In this document: piece after piece, positions 18,963-27,823 of the stretch | Layout: the number at the start of each line of letters is the position of its first letter | How positions within the stretch are numbered: position 1 is the stretch's first letter | Assembly (NCBI GenBank): GCA_028817895.1 | Contig: JAPPOQ010000030.1 | Span: forward strand, 1-64,000 | Length of the DNA: 64,000 bases | Direction: 5' to 3' | Source of the DNA: Ahrensia sp. | GTDB lineage: Bacteria; Pseudomonadota; Alphaproteobacteria; Rhizobiales; Rhizobiaceae | Notes under the pieces: model-generated | Told to the model about the DNA's origin: nothing | Databases searched by the model: none | What the model saw: the letters and a program-made list of their open reading frames with translations, nothing else | Translations under genes and position numbers: made by a program

Positions 18963-19099
18963 GCATCAACACTCGCCTACTCTGGGTCTGCGCCGAGATT
19001 ACAAAAGTGTCCGGTTTTGTTGTCAACGCTGCGCTGCGACCTTTGTCCGCAAAAAAGGGGTATCGCATCGCCACAAGCGGCCTCGGCACGTCACGAGGG

Positions 19100-19129
19100 C
19101 AGAAAGGGCCGACCGATTGGCCGACCCTT
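19100..19129 (-). terminator. Intrinsic terminator of sbtA
   Basis: Two 11-base arms (19104-19114 and 19119-19129) flank a 4-base loop. On the plus strand the stem has two A-C mismatches; in minus-strand RNA these become G-U pairs, giving a continuous 11-bp stem. It is followed by TTTCT. The wobble pattern assigns it to the minus strand, 26 bp beyond the sbtA stop. Confidence 0.75.
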
Positions 19130-19154
19130 GATCGCTTACCGTCGCGGTGGCGGC

Positions 19155-20258
19155 CTAGAATCCGATTGCCCAGTCTGCCAGTGCCATGAAGAGCGGGATG
19201 GAGAGAATTGCCACCGGCGTTCCGATGCCTGTTGAAGTGCCGACATAGGCGGACGGATTGGCCTCCGGCAGAGCGCCGCGCATTGTGGGTGGACCTGAAA
19301 TGTCCGAACTGGACGCGGCCATCACCGAGAGAAGCACGACGCCACCGGCGGAGAAGCCTGTCAGATGGTGAGCAATCAGGCCAGCACCGAAGCCGATCAG
19401 GCCGTGGATGACGGGAGCTGCAATACCGTAGAGCAGATAGGCATGGGCCACTTTGCGCATTTCAGCCAACCGAGCCCAGGCTTCCATACCCATGATCAGC
19501 ATGAGGACGGACAGAAGACCCCGGAAAAGCGGCTCATAGAAGCTTTCATAAACACTGCCGGGATTGGCGAACATGCCAAGGCCAAGACCGAGCACCAGAG
19601 CGGAGATCGCCGGGCTGCGGAAAGTGTTCACAAGAATGCCCTTGATCATGCCGCCTTCGACGCCGTTCAACCGCGGCTTTGGTTCGCCAGACCTCTTACC
19701 ACCGCCGCCGCCACCCATGACGATGGTGCCGGATGCGGTAACCTGCATGCCGCCGGGTGTCTCGGCCGCAGCCTTGCGCTCGGCAGACAATCTCGCCAGC
19801 ACGATAGCGGTCACGAGAGCGGCAATGTCCATGAACGGATAGAGCGCGCCGATGAAGCCTTCATAGGCGATGCCCTCAGAATCCAGCGCCGCCATGGAAG
19901 CCGCAAGCGTGGAGGCTGAGACGGCGCCGAACAGCCCGACCGTCGCCATACCGTCCAGCCGCGACACACCCTTCCAGCGCGCGAGTGTCCTGCTGCCAAG
20001 CAGCACGATTGCGATACCGACCAAAGTCGCCGCCAGCGCGGGCACAAGCAGCGACACGAAATCTGCCTCGCGAACCGACATGCCCGCACCCATGCCGACC
20101 TTCAGCAGAAGAATGATCACGATGAATTTGTAGACCGGCTCAGGCACTTGAAGCTTGCTGCCGACCGCTGCCAGCACCATGCCACCCATCAAGAAGGCGA
20201 GCGTGGGCTTCTGGAGCTGATTCAGGATTGTCGAAACGATATCAAAGAGAATGTCCAT
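19155..20258 (-). CDS. sbtA: SbtA-family sodium-dependent bicarbonate transporter
   Basis: This polytopic permease (367 aa from the chosen start MDILFDIVST) has the SbtA layout of two helical repeats. The first contains KPTLAFLMGGMVLAA and LLLKVGMGAGMSVREADF. A cytoplasmic linker with a run of six Gly (near 190-195) follows, then a second repeat ending in ASSSDISGPPTMRGALPEANPS. SbtA takes up bicarbonate with sodium. I preferred 20258 over the upstream in-frame ATG at 20315, which would add 19 residues. No SbtB-like PII gene is adjacent. A LysR regulator is divergent across about 100 bp. Confidence 0.87.
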   Translation of the reverse strand: MDILFDIVSTILNQLQKPTLAFLMGGMVLAAVGSKLQVPEPVYKFIVIILLLKVGMGAGMSVREADFVSLLVPALAATLVGIAIVLLGSRTLARWKGVSRLDGMATVGLFGAVSASTLAASMAALDSEGIAYEGFIGALYPFMDIAALVTAIVLARLSAERKAAAETPGGMQVTASGTIVMGGGGGGKRSGEPKPRLNGVEGGMIKGILVNTFRSPAISALVLGLGLGMFANPGSVYESFYEPLFRGLLSVLMLIMGMEAWARLAEMRKVAHAYLLYGIAAPVIHGLIGFGAGLIAHHLTGFSAGGVVLLSVMAASSSDISGPPTMRGALPEANPSAYVGTSTGIGTPVAILSIPLFMALADWAIGF

Positions 20259-20357
20259 AACGGCATGTCCCACCATTGATGTGCTGGGCAAGAGATAGAG
20301 CCGTTTTGAACTCAAGAAAAATATATCTTTAACTCATAATTGTTCTATTAAATAGAT
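20259..20357. promoter_or_regulatory. Divergent sbtA/LysR control region
   Basis: This 99-bp interval is markedly more AT-rich than its surroundings. It contains an imperfect dyad with ATATCTTTAA at 20323-20332 and TTAAATAGATAT at 20348-20359, close to the LysR start. A divergent LysR gene usually acts through such a site on both promoters. The exact operator is not defined. Confidence 0.4.
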
Positions 20358-21224
20358 ATGAGAACGCTCAACTATCATCATTTGCGCTATTTTCGAGAGG
20401 TGGCGCTGGAGGGCAATCTGAGCCGCGCTGCCGAGCGGCTCAACGTTTCGCAGTCTGCCTTGTCCATCCAGATCAAGCAGTTGGAAGAGCGCTTGGGCCA
20501 CGCATTGTTCGAGCGCGTCGGGCGCAGTCTGGCGCTTACCGAGGTTGGCAGGATCGCCCTCGATTATTCGCAGCGCATTTTCCTTGCCGGAGATGAGCTG
20601 GTCGCCACATTGTCGCAGAGCGCCGGTGGTGCGCCACCCTTGCGCGTCGGCGCGCTATCCACGCTGTCACGCAATTTTCAGATCGCCTTTCTACGTCCCG
20701 TACTTGGTCATACGGACCTCGAAATCGTGTTGAAATCCGGCGATACGGACGTGCTGATCGAAGGGCTGAAATCGCTGTCGCTGGATGTGGTGCTGACCAC
20801 ACAATTGGCCTTCGGGCCGGATGCATCGCTGTTTGCCGCACAGCGCATCGATGATCAGCGCGTGGGCGTGCACGGATCACCCGAACGGCTGAATCATGAT
20901 ACGCTGGCGCATTTGCTGTCGAACGAGCCGCTTATCGTCCCAACCGATCCGGCCATTCGCTCCGGCTTTGAGGCGCTGCTGGCCCGGTTGGGCATTGCGC
21001 CGCGCATTGCCGCCAATGTCGATGATATGGCCATGATCCGCCTGCTCGCTCGCGAAGATGCGGGCCTCGCCATTGCTCCCGCGGTTGTGTTGGCCGACGA
21101 GATCGCCTCCGGTCGGCTGGCGACAGCCCCCTTTGATCTCGACATTACGGAACCCTTCTTTGCGGTGACGATGAAACGCAAATTCCCGCATCCGCTTTTG
21201 GAGGAGCTTCTAAGGGTCGCGTAG
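20358..21224 (+). CDS. LysR-family transcriptional regulator, probably of sbtA
   Basis: This 288-aa regulator has an N-terminal winged helix-turn-helix (LRYFREVALEGNLSRAAERL, then SQSALSIQIKQLEERLG) and a periplasmic-binding-like effector domain from about residue 90. LysR genes divergent from transporters commonly control them; here the partner is sbtA. The inducer is unknown. In cyanobacteria SbtA is under LysR-type control, but orthology is not claimed. Confidence 0.88.
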   Translation: MRTLNYHHLRYFREVALEGNLSRAAERLNVSQSALSIQIKQLEERLGHALFERVGRSLALTEVGRIALDYSQRIFLAGDELVATLSQSAGGAPPLRVGALSTLSRNFQIAFLRPVLGHTDLEIVLKSGDTDVLIEGLKSLSLDVVLTTQLAFGPDASLFAAQRIDDQRVGVHGSPERLNHDTLAHLLSNEPLIVPTDPAIRSGFEALLARLGIAPRIAANVDDMAMIRLLAREDAGLAIAPAVVLADEIASGRLATAPFDLDITEPFFAVTMKRKFPHPLLEELLRVA

Positions 21225-21233
21225 ACCTTATCC

Positions 21234-22565
21234 TCACCCGCTGATCCAGATGGCGCGGAAGTCGTTCACATTGGTGAGGGTCGGCCCGGTGATGATAAGA
21301 TCACCAAGTGCTTCGAAGAAACTGTAGGCATCGTGGCGGGCAAGCATCGCTTCAGCATCGAGGCCAAGAGCTTTGGCGCGCTGCAACGTATCTGGCGCAA
21401 TGATCGCTCCGGCATTGTCCTCGCTCCCGTCAATTCCGTCCGTATCCGCGGCCAGCGCGTAAATGCCCGCGGCCCCGTCGAGCGCAATTGCCAGCGCCAG
21501 AAGATATTCGCAATTGCGTCCACCTTTGCCAGGTGACGAACCGGTCGCCACGGTGACGGTGGTCTCGCCGCCGGACAAAATGAGTGTCGGTTCATCGGCT
21601 TCAAGGGCGAGTTTGGCATGCTCCTTAGCCACAAGCGACGCCTCACCTTCCACGTCTGCGCCAAGGCTCAAAACCGCCCCGGCCAGGGCCGTTTTCGCGT
21701 ACGCCAACACGTGATCGAGGCTCGTAGAGGGTGTCGCGACGCAGGCAAAGCTGGTGCTGGCGAAGGCGGAATCGCTGCTTTTGGGGGTTTCGGTTGCCTT
21801 TTTCAGCACATTTTTGATGTCGCTATTGGGTAAAATGAGCTGATACTTCGCCGCAATACCGTGCATGTCATCGAGCGTCGTCGGGTCCGGCACCGTCGGC
21901 CCCGAAGCGATGGTGGACGGATCGTCACCCGGCACATCCGAAATCGCCAATGTGACGACCTGTGCCGGTTGTGCTGCCTTGGCGAGGCGGCCACCCTTGA
22001 TGCTGGAAAGGTGCTTTCTGACGCAATTCATCTCACCGATGGGCGCACCACTCATCAGAAGTGCTTGATTGACGGCCTTTTTCTCTTCCAGTGAAATGCC
22101 GGGAGCCGGTAGAGCAAGCAGCGATGAGCCGCCGCCTGACACCAAAAACAACAGCAGATCGTCCGCACCCAGTTCCTCGACCTGAGTCAAAAGACGTTGC
22201 GCCGCCTCATGTCCGCGATTGTCGGGAACCGGATGTGACGCCTCGATGACCTCGATGCGCTCGCAGGTCTTGCCGTGGCCATAGCGGGTCAAGGCGATAC
22301 CGGAAAGCAGCGCATCATCCGGCCAGGCCTGCTCTGCCGCATAAGCCATTGATGCAGCTGCCTTTCCTGCCGCAATCAACAGCGTTCGCCCGGCCGGTGG
22401 TGATGGGAGATGCTGCGCAACGCAGTGCTCCGGAGCGGCTGCATCCACCGCCCGCTGAAACAGGTCCAGCAGAAAGGCACGGATTTCCTGTTCATTGTTT
22501 GGGGCAGCGGCCACGCGACACTTCTCTTTCACATCCTGTTTGCGCAACAGTTTGAGCGCAGCCAT
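21234..22565 (-). CDS. ttuD: Glycerate 2-kinase / hydroxypyruvate reductase-type protein (MOFRL family)
   Basis: This GckA/TtuD-type enzyme matches bacterial glycerate 2-kinases often annotated as hydroxypyruvate reductase. Recognisable segments are LLIAAGKAAASMA, LLFLVSGGGSSLLALP, VTLAISDVPGDDPSTIASGP and the C-terminal PTLILSGGETTVTV, GGRNCEYLLALA and ALAADTDGIDGSEDNAGA. The start is uncertain: 22565 (MAALKLL) leaves about 27 residues before the conserved region. Upstream ATGs at 22586 and 22634 would overlap the divergent gene beginning at 22585. Confidence 0.87.
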   Translation of the reverse strand: MAALKLLRKQDVKEKCRVAAAPNNEQEIRAFLLDLFQRAVDAAAPEHCVAQHLPSPPAGRTLLIAAGKAAASMAYAAEQAWPDDALLSGIALTRYGHGKTCERIEVIEASHPVPDNRGHEAAQRLLTQVEELGADDLLLFLVSGGGSSLLALPAPGISLEEKKAVNQALLMSGAPIGEMNCVRKHLSSIKGGRLAKAAQPAQVVTLAISDVPGDDPSTIASGPTVPDPTTLDDMHGIAAKYQLILPNSDIKNVLKKATETPKSSDSAFASTSFACVATPSTSLDHVLAYAKTALAGAVLSLGADVEGEASLVAKEHAKLALEADEPTLILSGGETTVTVATGSSPGKGGRNCEYLLALAIALDGAAGIYALAADTDGIDGSEDNAGAIIAPDTLQRAKALGLDAEAMLARHDAYSFFEALGDLIITGPTLTNVNDFRAIWISG

Positions 22566-22584
22566 GCCATCGTGACAAGCGCTC

Positions 22585-22923
22585 ATGCCAACACCCACTG
22601 AAATTCGACTGTCGAAAGACAAGAGGTTGCTCACCGTCGCTTTTGGAGCCGAAGAAGTGTATGAAATATCAAGCGAATTGTTACGCGTTGAATCGCCATC
22701 GGCGGAAGTTCAGGGGCATGACCCCTCCCAGAAGAAGCTGGTTCGCGACAAGGCCAATGTGGAGATCGTCGGCATTGAACCGGTTGGCAATTACGCGGTT
22801 CGTCTTGTCTTTGACGACGGCCACGATACCGGCATCTTCTCATGGGAAGTTCTGCATCGCCTCGGATCGCAGGCCGACGCCCTCATGATTGCCTATCGGC
22901 AGGCCGTTGAGGCCGCATCCTGA
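22585..22923 (+). CDS. DUF971 (GBBH-like N-terminal) domain protein
   Basis: This 112-aa protein is a single domain of the gamma-butyrobetaine-hydroxylase N-terminal-like family. Motifs are IRLSKDKRLLTVAF near the start, VGNYAVRLVFDDGHDTGIFSWEVLH in the centre and an ending at about LGSQADAL. In many proteobacteria such domains occur in Fe-S cluster contexts; nothing here specifies the role. It shares one base with the tdk start (ATGA-type overlap), so the two are coupled. Confidence 0.85.
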   Translation: MPTPTEIRLSKDKRLLTVAFGAEEVYEISSELLRVESPSAEVQGHDPSQKKLVRDKANVEIVGIEPVGNYAVRLVFDDGHDTGIFSWEVLHRLGSQADALMIAYRQAVEAAS

Positions 22924-23528
22924 TGGCCAAGCTCTACTTCAACTATTCGGCAATGAATGCCGGCAAGTCGACCAACCTGCTTCAGGCATCGTACAATTAC
23001 CGCGAGCGGGGCATGAACACGTTGCTGCTCACAGCCGCGCTCGATGATCGCATTGGTGTCGGTCGCATCGGCTCGCGGATCGGGCTTGATGCTGAGGCGC
23101 AGACCTTCGCAGCAGAGGATGATCTGTTTGAACGCGTTGAAAAAAATCATGAAAATTTTCAGCTGGGCTGCGTTTTGGTTGATGAGGCGCAGTTCCTCTC
23201 AGAAGCCCAAGTGTGGCAATTGTGCCGGATTGCCGACCGACTCGGCATTCCGGTCATGTGCTACGGCCTTCGCACCGATTTCCAGGGCAAGCTGTTTTCC
23301 GGAAGCGCCGCATTGCTCGCGCTTGCTGACACGTTACGCGAAATCAAGACGATCTGCTGGTGCGGGCGCAAAGCCACGATGGTCGTTCGGCTGGATGGTG
23401 AAGGCCGGGTGATGGAAGACGGCGATCAGGTCGCGATTGGCGGGGAAGATCGCTACGTGTCGTTGTGCAGGAGACATTGGGACGATCGCAATATCGGCCC
23501 GGCGAGCCAGTTGAAGATTTTTCTGTAA
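22923..23528 (+). CDS. tdk: Thymidine kinase
   Basis: This 201-aa type II thymidine kinase phosphorylates thymidine in the salvage pathway. The P-loop is MNAGKSTNLL (residues 11-20). The catalytic acidic segment is DEAQFL, and the C-terminal zinc-binding lasso region contains CWCGRKA and later LCRRHW. It is translationally coupled to the preceding DUF971 gene. Confidence 0.95.
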   Translation: MAKLYFNYSAMNAGKSTNLLQASYNYRERGMNTLLLTAALDDRIGVGRIGSRIGLDAEAQTFAAEDDLFERVEKNHENFQLGCVLVDEAQFLSEAQVWQLCRIADRLGIPVMCYGLRTDFQGKLFSGSAALLALADTLREIKTICWCGRKATMVVRLDGEGRVMEDGDQVAIGGEDRYVSLCRRHWDDRNIGPASQLKIFL

Positions 23529-23642
23529 AGCGTCGCAATCGGGACGACTTTGCGTCTCCTGTGTCGCAACATTCGGCGTGCATGGATGCCAACCTTCCTC
23601 TAGAATTTTGCCACTCGGGAGATCGCTTGTCGGGAGGGTGCT

Positions 23643-24800
23643 ATGGGTTTTGAGATCGTTGGGCTTGACGGGGTCTTGAAGCCGGTTGCGACGGCCAAGG
23701 GGCTGCCCAATTCGCATTATGTCGACTCCGCAACCTTTGACGTTGAACGCGAGGCCCTGTTCTTCAAGAACTGGGCGGCGGTTGGATTCGGCAAGGATGT
23801 GCCGGAAGAAGCCGATGCCCTGCCGGTCGAGTTTCTGGGCTTGCCGTTGCTCATGGTGCGCGGGCGTGACGGCAAAGTGCGTGTGTTTCAAAACACCTGC
23901 CGACATCGCGGAATGGTGTTGATCACCGAACCAAAGAAAGTGCGCGGTGTGATCCGCTGCCCCTATCATTCATGGTGCTACGATCTTGAAGGTCGTCTCA
24001 AAACAACGCCGCATGTCGGCGGCCCCGGTCACAACACACATGAAGACATTGACCGTGACGCGCTCGGGCTGATCGAAATCCGCTCGCATGTTTGGCAGGA
24101 TATCGTCTTCATCAATCTGTCGGGAGATGCCGATCCCTTCGAAGAGGCGACAGCATCCCTGCTCGATCGATGGTCGGAGTTTGAACAAAAGGCCTGGTAT
24201 GGTGGATCGGACTCCGCCTTTGAACTCGACATTGCCTGCAACTGGAAACTCGCCGTCGAGAACTATTGCGAAAGCTATCACCTGCCCTGGGTACATCCCG
24301 GCCTCAACGCCTATTCGCGGCTGGAAGACCACTATCACATCATCGAAAGCGGTGCTTTCTCAGGACAGGGAACGCGGGTCTACAATCCCTCACTGAGTGA
24401 CAACCAGGCCTTTGTCGATTTCGCAGGCCTATCGCAGCAATGGGACCGGCAGGGCGAGTATATTGCGTTGTTTCCCAATGTGTTGCTCGGCGTTCATCGC
24501 GATCACCGCTATGCCATCATCTTGATGCCGAACGGTCCCGAGCAGACGGTTGAGCGACTGGCCCTCTACTACGCAAGTGAAGCCATGACGGCCCCCGATT
24601 TCTCCGATCTTCGAGCCAAAAACCGGGAACTGTGGAAAGAGGTCTTCATTGAAGACATCGGTGTCGTTGAAGGCATGCAGCGCGGTCGCCACGGACGATA
24701 TTTCGATGGCGGCAAGTTTTCGCCGGTCATGGACGAGCCGACCTGGGTGTTTCACCACTGGGTAGCCAGCCATTTGAAAGCCCATGCCAGCGCCGCTTGA
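23643..24800 (+). CDS. Rieske-type aromatic-ring-hydroxylating dioxygenase, alpha subunit
   Basis: This 385-aa oxygenase component has the Rieske [2Fe-2S] ligands C86, H88, C106 and H109 (CRHRG and CPYHSW). The mononuclear iron region is ENYCESYHLPWVHPG, with the bridging Asp region upstream. The start at 23643 follows a GGGAGGGTG ribosome site. Homologues include demethylases and choline/carnitine-type monooxygenases as well as ring dioxygenases, so the substrate is open. No ferredoxin reductase is adjacent. The gene overlaps the next by 17 bp. Confidence 0.88.
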   Translation: MGFEIVGLDGVLKPVATAKGLPNSHYVDSATFDVEREALFFKNWAAVGFGKDVPEEADALPVEFLGLPLLMVRGRDGKVRVFQNTCRHRGMVLITEPKKVRGVIRCPYHSWCYDLEGRLKTTPHVGGPGHNTHEDIDRDALGLIEIRSHVWQDIVFINLSGDADPFEEATASLLDRWSEFEQKAWYGGSDSAFELDIACNWKLAVENYCESYHLPWVHPGLNAYSRLEDHYHIIESGAFSGQGTRVYNPSLSDNQAFVDFAGLSQQWDRQGEYIALFPNVLLGVHRDHRYAIILMPNGPEQTVERLALYYASEAMTAPDFSDLRAKNRELWKEVFIEDIGVVEGMQRGRHGRYFDGGKFSPVMDEPTWVFHHWVASHLKAHASAA

Positions 24801-25023
24801 TGCGCAGCAACTGGACCAACGCATTGCTGTGGCGCATCGCCGCGGAGATGGCTTCGCACTGGTGAATCTGTATCAGCAGGCAGCCGACCTGAAACGAGCC
24901 GAGGGCGATGAAAGCGCTTTCTGGTTCCTTATCACTCATGCCTTTGTTTTTGCGCTGGAAAACGGCCATGCGGACGCAGAACCTCTCCACGCATTGCTCA
25001 AAGGCGCGGGTCGCGAAAGTTGA
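24784..25023 (+). CDS. Small helical protein coupled to the Rieske oxygenase
   Basis: This 79-aa all-helical protein (DQRIAVAHRRGDGFALVNLY near the start, then FWFLITHAFVFALE) starts inside the 3' end of the oxygenase gene. That overlap implies translational coupling. I recall similar small proteins next to such oxygenases in other Rhizobiales, which supports a real gene. The function is unknown; the helix pairs resemble a single TPR-like unit. Confidence 0.6.
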   Translation: MPAPLDAQQLDQRIAVAHRRGDGFALVNLYQQAADLKRAEGDESAFWFLITHAFVFALENGHADAEPLHALLKGAGRES

Positions 25024-25198
25024 TCTCCGAGCCAGCCAACGCCTTGTGGCACACCTTATGGTTAGCAGACCATTGCTTTGTCCCGCGCCGTTAAATCTTC
25101 CTTAGCCATGTTTTGCGAAATTTTGCTTGGTCGTGCCGCCCGACTTTTCGTGGCGGCATGGACATTTAGGGGCGACGGTTTTGAGGAAGCAAACAGTG

Positions 25199-26881
25199 AT
25201 GCGTACCGCTCTGATGGTCGTTTGCGCATTGACGGTGTCGGCTTGTGCGATCAAGCCCGATCCGCTGACTACATCGTCGCTAAAGAGCTTTGCAAGCGAT
25301 AAGCTGGCCCGCGTTACAGCCGATCAAGAGCCCATTACGACATCCGTCACGCTTTACGAAGCGATGGCCAGGGCACTCAAATACAACCTCGATTTCAAAC
25401 TTGAACTGTACAATGAGGCGTTGGCCAGCCGCCAGCTGGACAGCGCGCGGCTTGATACATTGCCGAAGCTGGCCGCTTCGGTCGGCCATTATGCACGCAA
25501 CAATGACTCAGGTGGCCTCGACACGACGATCTTTCCCGACCGACGGACTTTTGAAGAGGACATCGTCCTATCGTGGAACATTCTCGATCTGGGTCTGTCC
25601 AAAGTCAGAGCGCAACAGGCTGCGGATGAAGTTCTGATTGCGCGTGAAAGACGCCGCAAGATTGTCAACAAGGTGATTGAAGATGTGCGCTCCGCCTACT
25701 GGCGCGCTGTCTCCGCCGATCGCCTTCTCGCCGGGCTGCGCAAGTTGGAAGCGCGGTCGCAATCCGCATTGAAAAATTCGCGGGCCCTGCAACGTGACGG
25801 GCAGACATCGCCCCTCACAGCACTGACCTATCAGCGCGAGCTGGTGGAGATCCAACAGCGCATTCAACGTCTGCAAAAGGACCTGGCGCAAGCGAAACTT
25901 CGGCTTGCATCGCTGATGAATGTTCGCCCTGGAACGCGCTTCGAACTTGCTCAGCCCAAGCGGCGGGTCGACTCCACCAAACTGCCTCTGACGGCGCAGG
26001 ACATGGTATTTGCCGCCCTGGAAAACCGCCCGGAAATTCGTGATGTCCAGTATCGCATGCGCATCAATGCGAAAGAGGGACAACGCGCGCTTCTTGAATT
26101 GCTTCCGGGTGTCAACCTGTTTGCGACGGCCAACTGGAATTCTGATGATTATCTGTTGAATTCTAACTGGATCGGCTGGGGTGCCAAAGCGACGTTCAAC
26201 CTGCTGAACGTTTTCAAATACCCAACCAAGAAACGCCTGATAGCGGCCAAGGACGATGTCCTAGACGCGCAAGCGCTGGCCGTCACGATGTCCATCATGA
26301 CGCAAGTGCATGTCAGTCGCGTGCGTTATTGGCATGCCCGCAAGACATACCAGACCGCGGCGACCCATCTGAAAGTTCAAAAGGGCATTCTGCGCCAAAT
26401 TCGCGCCAGTGCACGCGAAGGTCAGGCGAGTGAACAGACGCTCATTCGCGAAGAGCTCAACACTCTCGCCAGTGAGGTGACGGCGGATGTCGCTTATACC
26501 GATCTGCAAAACGCTTATGCCAACGTCTATGAGTCGATCGGCATCGACCCATATACCGATGAGACATTCGCCAATGACGATCTTACCGTTCTAACAAAAG
26601 CGCTGGAGCGCGAGTGGTTTGAGCGCGGCGACCAATCCGGTCTCGCTCGGGCCAAGAAGGCTGCACGAGATCACACCGTCACTGGCTCAGTGCGCTCGCC
26701 GGCAAAGCCCGCCATCGACGATATTGAAGGGCTTATTGCGGCCAACGCGCCCGCCAATGCTGCGAATACGGGGCCAACCAGCGCACCACAACACAGACGA
26801 GCTGGCACCGGCATATTCGCGCTGATGTCCAAATCCGGGCCACGGCGAACCGTTCAGAAACGTCGAACGCAAACGCGGTGA
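25199..26881 (+). CDS. TolC-family outer-membrane efflux lipoprotein
   Basis: This 560-aa protein starts at 25199, about 10 bases after a GAGGAAG ribosome site. Its lipoprotein signal ends in a lipobox with Cys16 (LTVSAC). The body is long alpha-helical hairpins in two repeats, as in TolC/OEP proteins; RSAYWRAVSADRL and a later YENVY-like element mark the repeats. The C-terminal 80 residues are low-complexity. It should form the trans-envelope exit duct. It heads a co-directional array of adaptors and an M50 protease and lies 19 bp before the next gene. Confidence 0.85.
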   Translation: MRTALMVVCALTVSACAIKPDPLTTSSLKSFASDKLARVTADQEPITTSVTLYEAMARALKYNLDFKLELYNEALASRQLDSARLDTLPKLAASVGHYARNNDSGGLDTTIFPDRRTFEEDIVLSWNILDLGLSKVRAQQAADEVLIARERRRKIVNKVIEDVRSAYWRAVSADRLLAGLRKLEARSQSALKNSRALQRDGQTSPLTALTYQRELVEIQQRIQRLQKDLAQAKLRLASLMNVRPGTRFELAQPKRRVDSTKLPLTAQDMVFAALENRPEIRDVQYRMRINAKEGQRALLELLPGVNLFATANWNSDDYLLNSNWIGWGAKATFNLLNVFKYPTKKRLIAAKDDVLDAQALAVTMSIMTQVHVSRVRYWHARKTYQTAATHLKVQKGILRQIRASAREGQASEQTLIREELNTLASEVTADVAYTDLQNAYANVYESIGIDPYTDETFANDDLTVLTKALEREWFERGDQSGLARAKKAARDHTVTGSVRSPAKPAIDDIEGLIAANAPANAANTGPTSAPQHRRAGTGIFALMSKSGPRRTVQKRRTQTR

Positions 26882-26900
26882 GCGCCCAGTCAAGCGAGAT

Positions 26901-27782
26901 ATGAGGATCGGCATGAGCGAAAGAACAGGCACGAGATGGAAAGCGCTTGCAGCAGGCTGCCTGCTTGGCGTTATGTCATCATTTTCGGCTCTGGCTGAAA
27001 ACGGCGCAGAGCCCACCCCAAGTTTGGCTGACATTCTAGCCCCAACAGCTGGGCTTGATGGAGCACCGCAGGGCAGTAACGCCCAGGACGAACTCTTCGC
27101 CGAAAGAAAGGTTGAGGACTTCGATGCGCGCGGCGTGGTGATGCCCAATGCCGAGGTCACTCTGTCAGCGTCCGTATCCGGGCGCATCAAAACCATGCCG
27201 TTCCGAAATGGTCATGCCTTCCGCAAAGGTGACACGCTGGTCGAGTTCGATTGCAGCCGACAGGAGGCAGACCTGCGGGGTGCAAAAGCCGTCCTGAGCA
27301 AAGCTCGCAGCTACCACAAGGGCAAACAGCGCCTGAAACAGCGCGGCGCCGCCGGTGCCCAGGAGGTTCGGGAAGCCGGTGCTGATGTTGAAACCGCGAA
27401 AGCTTCCGTCGATGGTTTGAGCGAGATCATCCGCCTGTGTCAGATCACAGCGCCTTTCGATGGTCGTGTGGTTGAACGCCATGCCGAGACGTATGAAATC
27501 CCGGCAGTCAATGCACCGGTGTTGTCCGTTGTCGATTCCAGCCGCCTGGAACTGGACCTGATCGTTCCCTCGACATGGCTGAGATGGGTTGCCGAAGGAA
27601 CGCATTTCACCTTCTCGGTTGACGAGTTGGGCAAGAGTTTCGACGCCCGCGTCTTGCGGTTGGGCGCCAAAGTCGACCCTGTGAGCCAAACGATCAAGAT
27701 CACCGGAGCTTTCGCAGACGCCCCTCAACGCGTCCTGGCCGGAATGAGTGGAACAGCACGGTTTGTTCCGCCAACAAACTAG
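26901..27782 (+). CDS. Periplasmic adaptor (HlyD/RND membrane-fusion type)
   Basis: This 293-aa protein has a signal peptide near residues 12-33 (ALAAGCLLGVMSSFSALA). A lipoyl-like half (GVVMPNAEVTLSASVSGRIK), a short alpha-hairpin (about 115-175) and the second lipoyl half (CQITAPFDGRVVERHAE) follow, then a beta-barrel. Adaptors of this type bridge an inner-membrane component and a TolC duct. It lacks a membrane anchor beyond the signal. A second ATG at 26931 is a possible start. The gene lies between the TolC-like gene and two further HlyD-type genes. Confidence 0.84.
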   Translation: MRIGMSERTGTRWKALAAGCLLGVMSSFSALAENGAEPTPSLADILAPTAGLDGAPQGSNAQDELFAERKVEDFDARGVVMPNAEVTLSASVSGRIKTMPFRNGHAFRKGDTLVEFDCSRQEADLRGAKAVLSKARSYHKGKQRLKQRGAAGAQEVREAGADVETAKASVDGLSEIIRLCQITAPFDGRVVERHAETYEIPAVNAPVLSVVDSSRLELDLIVPSTWLRWVAEGTHFTFSVDELGKSFDARVLRLGAKVDPVSQTIKITGAFADAPQRVLAGMSGTARFVPPTN

Positions 27783-27823
27783 AGCAAGGCGGTGTTCAGT
27801 TTGGCGCGGCGTCAAAAATTGAG

